Shown piece by piece: positions 25,001 to 37,400 of a DNA stretch of 64,000 bases; position 1 is the stretch's first letter; each line of letters starts with the position of its first letter. Source of the stretch: Rotaria sordida (Eukaryota > Rotifera > Eurotatoria > Philodinida > Philodinidae); contig CAJNOL010001064.1 in the NCBI GenBank assembly GCA_905250125.1, forward strand, positions 18,794 through 82,793. Direction: 5' to 3'. The notes under the pieces were generated by a model. The model had not been told where the DNA came from and did no database searches. It saw only the letters and a program-made list of their open reading frames with translations. Both the position numbers and the translations under genes were made by a program.

Positions 25001-25755
25001 TTTTTTTTTTTTAAATAATTTCACATTTTTTTGTTCTTTAGAATATGAATCCTCATCATCGTATGTTTGGTCCACCAGATTCAATGCCACCACAATTTAA
25101 TCCACATCATCCTGGTAATTTACCACCACCACATCCACATATGTATAAAATGATGCATCCACATCATGCAATGGATCCAAATGGAATGATGATTCCACAT
25201 CCCGGTAGTCTATCACGTTCATCAAAAGGTTTACCACCACCACCACCATCTCTATCTGATCCAATGCAACAACATCTTCATCATTTACCTCCACCACATT
25301 ATGTTAAAATGCATCATATGGATCCATTACTTTGTCTACCACCACCTGGTCATCAACAACAACATATGCGTTTTTCACCAATGATGGATGATAATTTTGT
25401 TATGGGACCACCACCACATCATCATCATCATCCTCAAATGCATCCACATATGCATCCACCTCATCATCAAATGCATTTAAATGATGGTCGACCACCACCA
25501 TTACCACCACAATCAATAAATAATACATATGTATCAGCAACAATGTCTATTCAACAATTAAATATTCAAAATTTAGGTGCCGGTGGACCGCCAGGTGAAT
25601 TACAGGCGGGTACAATACATTATCATGCACCATCAGATTCTCAACAACAACAATTTTCACAAAATGATTCACAATTTTCCTCACAATTTAATGATCTACA
25701 AGCACCACCATCAAATCTTAGTTCTGACGGTGTACAACCACCACCTTATTGGTGA
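22052..25755 (+). CDS. BCL9/Legless-like Wnt transcriptional co-activator, 6 exons, 1061 aa
   Basis: Exons: 22052..22145, 22235..22513, 22580..22965, 23212..24331, 24387..24979 and 25042..25755 (3186 nt). An in-frame TGA at 22040 supports the start. BCL9 proteins bridge beta-catenin and Pygopus in the nucleus. Residues 213-245 (VFVFTTQLANEAAESVLK..) match homology domain 1, which binds the Pygopus PHD finger. Residues 377-400 (LTPERAIHRKNQLDKIQEIK) match HD2, the beta-catenin-binding helix. A third conserved stretch, VREWNKMQMEHLEGK, precedes a PPPYSS motif and resembles the next BCL9 homology region. The rest is disordered: proline-, methionine- and histidine-rich, with Ala8, Gln8 and Asn runs. 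The order of domains and the length agree with a short BCL9/Legless. The identification rests on three motifs in the right order, in otherwise low-complexity protein. Confidence 0.85.
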
Positions 25756-27123
25756 TCTTCAACAACAATAACAACGACAACAAAAAACAAAAATGAAAAT
25801 CAAATAAATTCAAAAAAATAATGTATCTCACGTTGTTTGTGAGCACATTTTCCTCATCTTTATTATTTATCTCGTATTTTCTAATTTGAGTGTGTACAAA
25901 CAAAAGAATCTCTCTTTTTCTCTTTGAATTCGACTAATTGTATTTTTTCTTTCTTTTTCTTTCTTTTTTTTTTCTGTTGTTATTATTGATGTTGTTCTCT
26001 ATTTTTTTTTTTTTTTGCTCGTACATTACATTCACACACAAACATACGCATGCACACGATATCTTGCTCTTACTTGTCATATATGTGTGCTATCAATTAT
26101 GAAAAGAGAGAAAAAAACCACCGTCTGTTGCCTTCTTACTCTGTTTCAAAAAAAAAAAAGGAAAAAAGAACAATGCCAAGTTTTCTTTTTTTTTTCTTTC
26201 TTTCTTCTTTCTCGTTCTTTTTTATGTGTGTGATATGAACAATAAATAATAGACTTTATACAACAATGCGATGATATAAAAAAAAAACGCAAATCACAAA
26301 TGTCTATATGTCATTTTTAGATTTTATTCAGTATTCTTTTGTTGTATATAATGATGGCAAATAAACAAGGTACAAGTGAATATGGAACTTTCTAATAGTA
26401 TAAAAAAGCAACTATAACAGAAACATAAGAGAAAAAAGAAACAATTGTTGAACATATGTCAACAAAAATAAATCCTAATATTTATATAGACTAAATTATT
26501 ATGATATTATTGTTCTTGCATAGAAACAGTTAAAACAAATATCTATCAATATTTAGATACTTTAGATTCATAAGCACAAAAAAGTAAAAATAATTTCTTG
26601 TTTATTATTATTATTATCATCATATGTCATTATTTATTTTATGAATTTTTAAAAATGAAGTCATATGACATTTTCAATGTTAAATCTTTACATTATAACC
26701 TAATGTCCTCCATAAGTTATTATCTTAATACTTTGAGAACATCGATATAATTATCATGCAAAGTAAAAACACGACATATATTATCATTAGTCTACCTAAT
26801 GTTCTTGAAAAAAAAAAGTTTCTTTAACACGAAGTATTTAATACAAATTAAAGAAATTATCAAGACAATATTCATATCATCAGTTAGGTTGTCATCATTT
26901 GCATTTATCTTAATGATAATTATATATAGATATATCACACAATAGAGTTAAAAGCAACAGATCGGTTTTCTTTGTAAAAAAAAGAAAGAAGAATGTCATC
27001 ATCGATTGTTCACACATTTTTTTGTTTTGTTTAACTTAATCTACTTTTCATTAACTATATATATATATATATATATATAGAAGAATTTTTATTGTTTTTA
27101 ATTTGTTTGAAGATTCAATTTTC
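25756..27123. other. noncoding interval between the BCL9-like and Myt1-like genes
   Basis: No gene is seen. The first 500 bases are strongly T/pyrimidine-rich and probably include the BCL9-like 3' UTR. AATAAA occurs near 25803 and AATAAATAATAG near 26240; either could serve for polyadenylation. A TA run (27055-27079) ends 45 bases before the Myt1-like start. Confidence 0.55.
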
Positions 27124-30100
27124 ATGACTTTATCATATGAAACAAGAATGACTACTGAAACAGAATTGATCTTTTCACCTGAACGTACATCAAATAGTTC
27201 ATGTCGTGCATTTTCTAGTAAAAAAGTAAGAAAAAAAATTTGTTTTTTCCATTTTATATTTTTACTATTATATTTTTAAGGCAAGTCGTCGACGTATTGC
27301 AATAAATCATCCACCAAAACCTGTTTCATGTCGTGTCTATCGATATTTTACACCGGCTGCTAATCGAATGGGAAATGCAGTTTCAGTTAGTTCGACTACA
27401 TTTGGTGTTGGTAAGTTTTTATTTCATATTGAACTGATTGGTTTTTTTTTTGTCTTTAAATATATTTAGCTATGGAAAGTCCATATTATACAAAATCAAT
27501 TTCATCGACTTATTGGGATCAATGTTTTGAACATCTTGAATGTCTTGGTCGGGGTTCATTTGCTGAAGTAAGACATAATTTTAAATAGAAATATGGAAAA
27601 TTTATTTGTATTAGAATTAAAATATAAAATATGAAATAACAACGATTATTAATAGAAAGATGTTTTTTAATAAATCGATGTTAAAGTTCATAATTATTCG
27701 ATTTATCAAATAATATTACTCTAGGGCTTTTTAGTTTGACGTTAAACTTACGAGGTTCTTGTTGGGTAATTTATCAAAATATACAATAACATTTGACTTT
27801 CAGGTCTATTTATGTCGCGATCTATAATCAAGCGTTGCTAACGAGAGAACATTTTCAGATATCAGTTTGCTTTTCGTCGGGATTTGGTACGTCTTGAAGA
27901 TCTTAATCAACTATGCTTACCATAAGAAAGAGTTCGTACTTATTACCTTATATTTGCGCCAAGAAAATATTTTCGATCTAAAACTTTACTTACATAAAGA
28001 CGTCAATGAAGCTAGCGGTTCTTTTCCATAGATAGTATATATATAGCATGTTTTGCTTTTTGAAAGCTTCATATTTCGGAGAGACTGAGTGCGAACATTC
28101 TGAAATTTTCTAGTCTAATCGGAGTTTTTATGTGGGTAATGTTTCAGGCCGAAATTTATTGAAAATTGTTGATCCTCTCAGAAACAGATTGTAAACACAA
28201 ACTGTTTTAACGGTAAATATAGTTCAGTAAAGTCTACAAGATGTATTAGGTTCTGGTTGTAAAGCGAACTGAATCCTGTGAATGTTCTCTCGTAAGATAC
28301 CCGTCACAATTTATGAGGGAGAAGGTATTTAAAAATCTCGTTCCATATAATTTTCTTGAAACATTTTTTCTCAGCTTCTCGAACGACTGATTTCATTGGC
28401 TCATAAATCAATAAAAGCATTGATAGACAACTTGTCACGAAGATATTTATCTGTATGACCATTACAATAGTATTAAGAATATCAACGTATTTTTTTGGGG
28501 GGGGGGCGCTTTTTACAACTACTTACTGATTCGAAACTATCAAATATCATTGAATCCTTCTGATTTTTTTGTATTAAGCTTTTTCTTGTATTTCATTATT
28601 CAAATTATTTCAGTGAATGAAATATTTAAATTTATTTCAATAACTTTCATTTTATATATTTCATAAAAGAATCGAACATAAAATTTATCATAGATTTTTC
28701 TTTGTAGGTTTATAAAGGTCGTCATAAAGAAGATAATCAATTATATGCAATAAAACGTTCATTAACTAAATTTCGTGGTAAATCTGATCGGTAAGATTTC
28801 TTTAATGAAAAAAAGAAAAAAAAAAACGAAAAATCTTTTGAATTTAATTTTTAGTGATGAAAAATTAAAAGAAGTTCGTTTTCATGAAACACTTACTACA
28901 CATAGAAATATTCTTAAAATAATACATGCATGGGAAGAACGTGAACGTTTATATATTCAAACAGAACTTTGTGAAAGCAAGTATGTAAAAACAAAAAATT
29001 TAAAATAAAAAACAAAAATTAATCTTTTCTTTTTTTTTTTTTTTTCGAAGTTTACTTGACTATTCAGCAGAACATCAAATAACACAACCAATGATTTGGC
29101 ATTTCCTTTATCAAATAAGTCAAGTATGAATAAAACTTAAAAAAGAAAAATAATCAAATAAATCTTTTTTTGTTTTTTTAGGCTCTTGATTTTCTTCATT
29201 CATTAGATTATGTTCATATGGATGTAAGTTTAAAAATCTTCTTAATTTTGAAATAACTTTTCGTTTTTGTAATTTAAGGTTAAACCAGAAAATATTTTAA
29301 TTACAAATGATGGAATTCTTAAACTTTGTGATTTTGGTATTGTACATGATTTACGAAGTGTAAGTGAATAAGAAATTAAAATTAATTCAATGTTTTCGTT
29401 ATGTTTTTTTTTTGTGTTAAGCCATCAACATTAGCACGAGATGGTGATGCACGTTATCTTGCATTTGAAGTTTTATCGGGTACGGTATCAACAGCTGCTG
29501 ATGTATTTAGTTTAGGTTTAGCAGCATTTGAATTAATTAGTGATTTTGATTTACCTATAAATGGTGATCTTTGGACAGCTATTAGAGAATTAAAATTACC
29601 ATTAGAAATAACATCAGTATTAACTGATATAGAATTAAAAGAACTTCTGTTTCGAATGATTCATCCAAATTATAAACAACGACCAACAGCAAAAGATGTA
29701 CTTGATTGTCTTATGATTCGAGAAGAAGTAACAACAAAGATTTATTTATTTTTACTGAAATAATTATTATAATTATTTATATAGATTTGTCATGTGAAAT
29801 CGCCATTTGCATTTAATCAACAAAAACATGAACAGGTTTGATTAAAAGAAAATTTTTTAATAATTATTTATTTTAAGATTTTTCTTTTTTTTTTTTTTTG
29901 TAGACTATTTCAGTAACGAGTGATACTAATTCTCCAGTTAATCATGGTTGTCGTACACCGATTAAAAATCCAAAACGACCACCTAATTATGCTGGTTATC
30001 ATGAAGAACATTCAGATGGTTTGAATAAATTTGTTTTGTTTTTTCTTTAATAAGATAATCTTTTTTGTTTTTCTTTATAGAAGAAATACGACAAATTGCT

Positions 30101-31065
30101 ATTCATCATCATTCTCAATTGTAAGTATTGATAATTTTTTACTTTGTCTTGAGAGACAAGATAGGATGTATTGAATATTTTCAAAATTTTAAAATTATTA
30201 GGCTAAGTGGAAAAGTATATCCGAAATGAGAATATATCACAGCTTTAATTTATACCGAACTGTTGTTTACTATACTTTAAAACGATTTTTTACGAAAGAG
30301 TTTTTTAAAATTTCCTTCGGATTAATAAGACCATATGGTTAGATGTTTAAGTCGTTTTGACTTAGATGATATGCACCAGTCCAAAATTTGACTGATTGAT
30401 GGAGAACATGTTCTGATGTTTTTATATTTATCTCTATTAATACTTGTTTTGTGACTGATGATTATCAGTGATCTTCGATCTACATCAGACCTATTTTAAT
30501 GAGAGTAGTATATACCTATTTAACATTCGAAATTTTAAGAACAAAGATCTAGCAGGTCGAATCACTCTAGGATATTTACTTACTTACTAGACTCTATCGA
30601 TTGAATATAGTCTCAGCTTAAAAGCGATTTATTACTTGGGTAACCTTCCCTCGTTACTAGAATATATCAATATATTATCGTATTTATTTTAATCTTGATT
30701 ATTCAATATCTTTTTTATTTTTATATCAGAGTAATTATTATCATTTTGAACGATATTTTGGTTCGAAAAGACAATTATGTTTCTTTGCGATTAAAACAAT
30801 AACAAAAAGAAAACATACGAATGAATCAATATTTAACGATATATATATATATGCTTTTAGAACACCACCCCCACCACCACCGATTCCTACGGATCCATTA
30901 CGAATTCGTCTTTTTCCTGATGATTCAGATGGAAATACAAATAATAATCATATTTATTCGTAAGTATTTTATTTCTTTGTTATTTTATAAAATAATTTTT
31001 TTTTTTCATTTAGTCGAAAATCTCCCATTAAATTAAAATTTGACAGTAGTGGTGCTGAAGATTAA
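27124..31065 (+). CDS. Myt1-like Cdk-inhibitory kinase (PKMYT1 type), 14 exons, 465 aa
   Basis: Exons: 27124..27225, 27281..27410, 27470..27567, 28708..28790, 28855..28980, 29051..29123, 29182..29223, 29279..29359, 29422..29727, 29785..29835, 29904..30018, 30081..30120, 30861..30959 and 31014..31065 (1398 nt). The kinase domain spans about 94-350: glycine loop GRGSFAEV (104-111), ATP lysine K126 in YAIKRS, catalytic D218 in HMDVKPEN, DFG at 236-238, and TAADVFSLGL. LYIQTELC, FRGKSDR and HMDVKPEN are typical of Myt1 rather than Wee1. Myt1 phosphorylates Thr14/Tyr15 of Cdk1 and blocks entry to mitosis. The APE motif reads AFE (259-261). The C-terminal tail has a six-proline run and RKSPIKLKF, but no hydrophobic segment, unlike vertebrate Myt1, which is tied to ER/Golgi membranes. 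The start is likely but not proven, because no in-frame stop lies just upstream. Confidence 0.88.
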
Positions 31066-34000
31066 ATAGATAATAAAATAGAATATTTTCTTTTTCTATT
31101 TTTCCGGTGTTTACTTTCATACTGATTTAATCATATATGTCAGATTAAAAAAATTACACAGTCATATATTTGTGAATCCTGATTCTTTTTTTTTTGTTGT
31201 TATTATTGTTGTATTATTACTGTTTATGAAAAAAAAAATGAAAATATAAATTAACAGGGCAAATATCTCTTACATACTTTAATTATCTCATATCATAATG
31301 ATGACTTATGTACATGTTTACCTACTTTTATTTATTATTATTCTGTATAGGTTGTACTTAAACTATAGTAGTTCTTTATTTATTTGTGCTCTTACTAATC
31401 ATATTTTGTATGTTCAATTAATTCTATTTTTTTTTTCATCTCGAAAAAGTGTGTTTGTATTAAAGTATTATTTATCTATTATATGCGACACACTAAGTCA
31501 GAAAAAGATTTTAATTTTAGATTATGTAAATAGATAATGGTTATTTACAAAACCGAGTTAAATAAAAAATCGGAACTTTATTTATCAACGAAGATATAAT
31601 TATTTGTTTTTAAGTTAAAGTTCGAAAGCGTATGAAACTAAGTGTACCATTTTCTTTTAAAATTTCCGTCTTTTTTGTTTTTACAGTAAAAAATACAAAA
31701 CGATCGCTTTTATTCCTTACCGAGGTAGTGAATTTGCAAGTAAAAGTTCGCTATTTTTTCAGTGAAATTCTTTAAAGTATATTAGTTGTTAAACTAATCT
31801 AAATATCATCAATACAAAAATATCAATAGTAAATAACAGAGCACAAAGAGTCTATAATTGCATCAGAACATTTTTAGTAAAATCAGGATAAAAATAGTTG
31901 CACTTTCAATACAAAATACAAAAAAAAAACAAAAAGATTTGTTTTGAGAGCGTGAAGTTTTTTTTTATCTTCTTCAAATTTTTAAAAGTTATTCTTAATT
32001 TTCTAATAATAGATAATGAGTTTGAATTTATTTGCAGATCTCTAATGCAATTGCATAACGAGTAAACTTATGAGTGTAGTACCATGTGATATGCAATTGT
32101 AAAACTCAAATATCTTCTCGAGCAACATTATACTAGTATGAAATGTGCCAAGAGAACAATATCTAACAGATGATAATTACCTTTTAATGACAGTCAATTA
32201 TCAAGAAGGCACTCTATTTTATTTATAATTGCACGTCAAATAGAATTTTTTTTTTACCGGTACTTTATATTATATTTGTCTTGTTGCTATTGACTCGTTC
32301 ATTATTATGTGTTTTTATTGCATTTCCATAAATTTATTATTATTCGCTTATTTGGCAACTTAACTTGCTATGTATATCCATTTGAGACAATCCAAAGCCG
32401 ATTTCAACATATTATCTTGTATCTCAATAAACATAGAAAGTCTTTGAATGATGATTGTATGACAAAATCGATGGGATACTAGCCGTCATCTTTAACATAT
32501 ACTATAATACCGTTTCTTTGACCAAAAATCAGAAATGACGTTATTTAAAACATTTGAAAAACATATTGCGTCTCATGAGAGTTCAAGAAAACTTATAGAA
32601 TGTACCAAAAGAGTCTAAACTTTGTTGTATAATCGTTCAGTGCCGTTGTTGTTGCTGAGGAACTATAGGAAAAGAATGACGTGTCTGTTGTCTTTATGAC
32701 AGCATTTATATTCAATAGTCTGTGATCCGATTACTAGGATCTGGGGTGGAGCAATCGTGAAAATATTGATTTAAACTTCAACTCATTATTTTTCTTCGAA
32801 AATATACACAAGTTCAATCAAAACACCGTAAATTATCTTAAAACGTGTTAATAGAAAAAAGCTGTCCTGAAAACGACATCAATAAAATTTCGGTCAACTT
32901 ATCAAAATTTCAAACTTCTAATTACTTTTTCTAACATTGATAGCCTTTGTGATGCATCAATTAATTCTAGTAAACTAAAACCTCGTTCCATTGATGTTAA
33001 TAGAGCTTAAATAGAAAATACTCGTTTCAATATCAACTAAGATATTATTAGTTTAGCTTTAAAAAAAATGTACTCGAGGCAGAAGTTTTTTCGAAAAACC
33101 TCATTTAATACATTCTAAGTATAAACTTTTCTGAGTTTTTTTATTAAATATTAACTGAGATGCAGGTGAAAAATTAGTACTGTATCCTTGAGAACATTAT
33201 TTCATGAAAAAAATCTAATATTAGTCCATATGTTCGTCTTGCTCTTCATAAAAAAAGTAATAGAATCGCTCCATCGCAATAAATTGAGTAGAAAATCATT
33301 ACTGTGAAGAATCTCTTCATTTCAATAGTTAATATTAATTTTTCCTGAAGGCAAACATTATATAACCTAGTACGCAAAATCTAAGTGCAAACTATCCGTT
33401 CATTTTACAGTCACTAAAAGATCTAAGATGTGGGTACATTTGTTCTCTTTGTCCTGTTTCCATACCCATAATCAAGGTATCAATCATCTTTGTTACTTTT
33501 TCGAAACTTGTTTCATCATAAACGATGATTCAATTTCATCCACATTTTTCTATTTTAGTTTTTATTCAGTACATTCTTTGGACTGGGTCAATACCTCCAC
33601 ATAGAATGCAGTATATTTAATCTCTAATTCGAGAATGGCTTACATTAATGTTCTTTCAATATCAGATTCGAGATTGGCTCAGATGAATCTGAAATTGGAT
33701 ACTAACATATATATGTTCAGATTTTTCTTCTAGAGTAAGATTAAACAACTATCAGTAAATCTTGTGAAAAAGTTCAAAACTGTGTCTGTGCAAAGCAAAA
33801 TAGCAGTTTCGATGCAGTCCTTAGTTTGTATCTTAGAACAGCTTCAACTCAACATTATTGCATAGTACCGAATGAGATATTACAATAAGCTAAATCTCAT
33901 CTGTACGTGCTCCCTAAAGTGCTAATTTCTATGGAAATCGACAAGCACTGTTTCAAAAACTACTTTAGAAAAAAAGCTTTAAAATCTGTCATGCAAAAGT

Positions 34001-34498
34001 AAATAATATCCTTTGTAGAGCGAACTGAGCCATTGAAAACTGCTTCACATTTTGAATTCGATAGGTTTCAATTGAAATACAAAATAGTATTTTGCACAAG
34101 CACTATTTTAAATCTTTTAAAACAATCTGATGATAGTTATTCAATCTTAATCCAGATGCAAATTACGAACATACATTCGGAAAGATCAGAAAATTCTGAT
34201 TCTAACTAACTCTAACCAGTTATGTTTTAGTAGCCAAAAAATGAATGAATATTAATTATTAGTACTGAATCAAATAAAATTCGATTTATCCATACATTAT
34301 TGATCTAATATCTATCTGTACGGTTTTATTTTTTCATCGGTTAATAAAACATCAAAATAAGCTCATTCAAAAAAAATAAATTTGAACTGTATAAATACAT
34401 ATGCACAAAACAAAAATATATATATTCCAACGGTGAATTACATTCGAGTTTTGATATAGAAATATAATGATCTATTTTATTTTTATTTTTCAAATAAA
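31066..34498. other. noncoding interval between convergent Myt1-like and DPP-like genes
   Basis: Both flanking genes end here, so this holds two 3' UTRs. An AATAAAAT follows the Myt1-like stop at about 31070. I see no further gene, RNA gene or clear repeat. Confidence 0.55.
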
Positions 34499-37400
34499 TC
34501 AATCAGTTTCTTCTGGTGGAATTACTTTTGGTTTTTCATTTATTCGTTCAGCAAGACATTCTCGAAAAAATCGCCGTTGAAAATTGAATACATCATTATA
34601 TAATGTTGGATCTAATTCAAAATGATCATCAGCATCTGGATAAACCTTTTTTCAAGAAAGAAAACAAAAAGTGATTCTATATTTACAGATAATTTAAGAT
34701 TCTTACTTTGAAATCAAACCGAATATGACTATCAATTAATGATTTAGTTAATGTTGCTGAATGTTTAAAATGTACAACTTCTAAAAAAACAAAAGAGAGG
34801 AAGATATTTTTATTCTATTTAATATTTAATCTTTTACCATCTGCTGTTCCATGAACAATAGCTAAACTGTTATTTCGAATATTTAATCGATGAGACTTTA
34901 GAAAAAAAACAAGTATAAAACAACTAATAAACATTTGCATTTTTTTTTAATTTACATACAGATTTTACATTAACGTTTAATCCATTAATACGTTCACTAA
35001 AAATTGCATCTATAAAATAAATAAAATTATTATTGATAAATAAATCAAGAAATAAAACTTACGATAATGAGATAAATTATTAACAGGTGATTGAAGAAAT
35101 GCACATGAATATAGTTCTTTCTCGTCATTATTTTCTTCGAGTAATTTTAATGCTATAACAGCAGCTGGACCCTAAAGAAGATTAATTTAATGAATACATA
35201 ATTATTAGTAAGTGTTGACTTTCATAATGACACAAAAATGAACCTCTTTCATCGATAGATCATCGTAGATAGAAGAATTTGATATGATTATTAAATACTA
35301 AAAACTTCTTATTAAACTATACCAATAGTTCAATTCGTATGTTAAATTGCGAATAACTAAGCTCGAAATTTTGACTCCGCCACTGCTATCGAGACGTTCT
35401 TTTTTAATCAATCTAAGTCTCTGATTGAATTATTTGATAACGGATAGGATGAGATCTATCTGTTCCTTATTATGAATTTCTGAGTTAACAAAATTCATCT
35501 AGACTGAAGTTTTGAGAAATTTTTTTAATAAAAGTTTTGGTTCAATACATTCGAGTAATGTCTACGTAGAAATTAAAGAGGGATGAATGTAGTTTCGACA
35601 ACTTGACAAGGCCAATAACCAACGACTTGCGGTTTTCAGCAATCAAAAAAGGAGAACTCCACACATGTATTTATTTGATATATTATAAGACAAAATTATT
35701 TTAAAATCCACCATCTTTGCAAAACATTGAAAATAGTGCTTTATTTCAATGTAATTTTGATTTTGGCATGTGCTTTGGATCTATAGTTAATGGTACGACT
35801 TAGGTAATTATCTTCTCAAATGTCAATGCTGAGAAAACAAAATCACGTATCTATTCAGTCAAATTATATAGAGTTTTGTTGATTTTTAGCAAGCTTTCTT
35901 TTTAAAATAACTTTCTCTTATATAGTATCAGACAAAAAGGCGTTCAAGGTTCTCCTGATTGGATTTCTGAAAACCAAAGGTTGCTAACTGTTGTCATTGC
36001 GGAGTTATTGATCTTATACCCATCTTTCCTTAACTCTAGCGCAGACATTAGATCAAGACTTATAGTCAGTTTGTAGCTTCCAGGAGAATTTTAAAAGCTC
36101 CTTGATTAAAAGAACAACAGAATTCGAGATGATTTCAAATAGAACCCAACATCTATGCACAATTTGTGTTCAAAAAGAATTTTCAAATTTGCTTCCGTTC
36201 ATTTTCTATTAGCTTTTTAATAAACTAAAAGTTAAAACAAGTCTCTAACGTCCACGGCACTAACTTAAAGCTTCAAAAAAAAAAAAAGATAGATAGATTA
36301 TATATTGAAAAGTATGGAAGAAATTTTACTTTTTTGACTACAAATCATATTGTAAGAAAGATGGTAATTACGTTTAGAAATCGATTTGTTTCCATATACA
36401 CTCAGAAAACATCCAAAATAAAATAGAAACATGTAACCTTTGCCATAATTATTATTATACACTTCAGTTTTAGTAATTTGTTCATATCAATAAATCTTTT
36501 AAAATCTGAGTATTTTTCGCAAAAACCACATGTATTCAGAAAGAGAAGACGTCGATATATCTTCCTGTGACAATATTTTTATTTTTTGATATTTTTGTGA
36601 AACACGATCTAAAAGCAGTGTTGAAGTGTAGAGATAGAAATTTGAGCCCATCTATCGTCTTCCATACGCCACCAACTGTGACAAGCATTGATATACGATC
36701 ATACACTGTATATCAATAACGTTTCGTTATAATAAATAAACTACTTCTATATTCCATTTCTAGAAGATTAAATAAAATGATGATGAAGAAATATGTCCGA
36801 CAGTAGATAGAATAAAACAATCTTCCTATGATTAGCAACAGCAGCAATATCGTGTTTCACCTTTTAATTGCATAGGAATAGCGCTAACAGTTTTTATTCG
36901 AGAAAAGTGGTTTTTTTCCAAGAGGAGAACATAATTAAATCCAAAGAAGGTCACAATCCAGTAGAATAAACTTTCAATCCATCGATTAACCTTTGTATTT
37001 AGTATTAAAATGAACACTACTGTCCCAAAAAAAATGCCTCCAACAAACATCTCTCAATTGTTTTAGATCAAGCAGTGGAATATCTTACAGTTACCATCTT
37101 GATTGTATTTAGGAATACATTGGCGGTATGCTTAAATACAATAAATGAAACAAATGTTTTTTGAAAAAATTTTGTCCTTTATAAATAAAATAGTCTTTAA
37201 ATCTATAAATAAAATGTACTTAAAAAATGTCTCATAAGAATATAAAAGATTAGTCATGTATACTGACTAAAATTCGATACGATCATCTAATTATACCAAA
37301 AAAAAAAAATTGGTTTTTCTTGTTTTTTTTATTGTAAATTCTTACTTGTGCTTTAAGTCCAAATTTTGCATTAGTGAATATTCGATTATTGGTTTTTTCA

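Noticed and set aside
25097-25297. Minus-strand frame rich in valine and aspartate
   Set aside because: It is the antisense shadow of proline/histidine-rich BCL9-like coding sequence.
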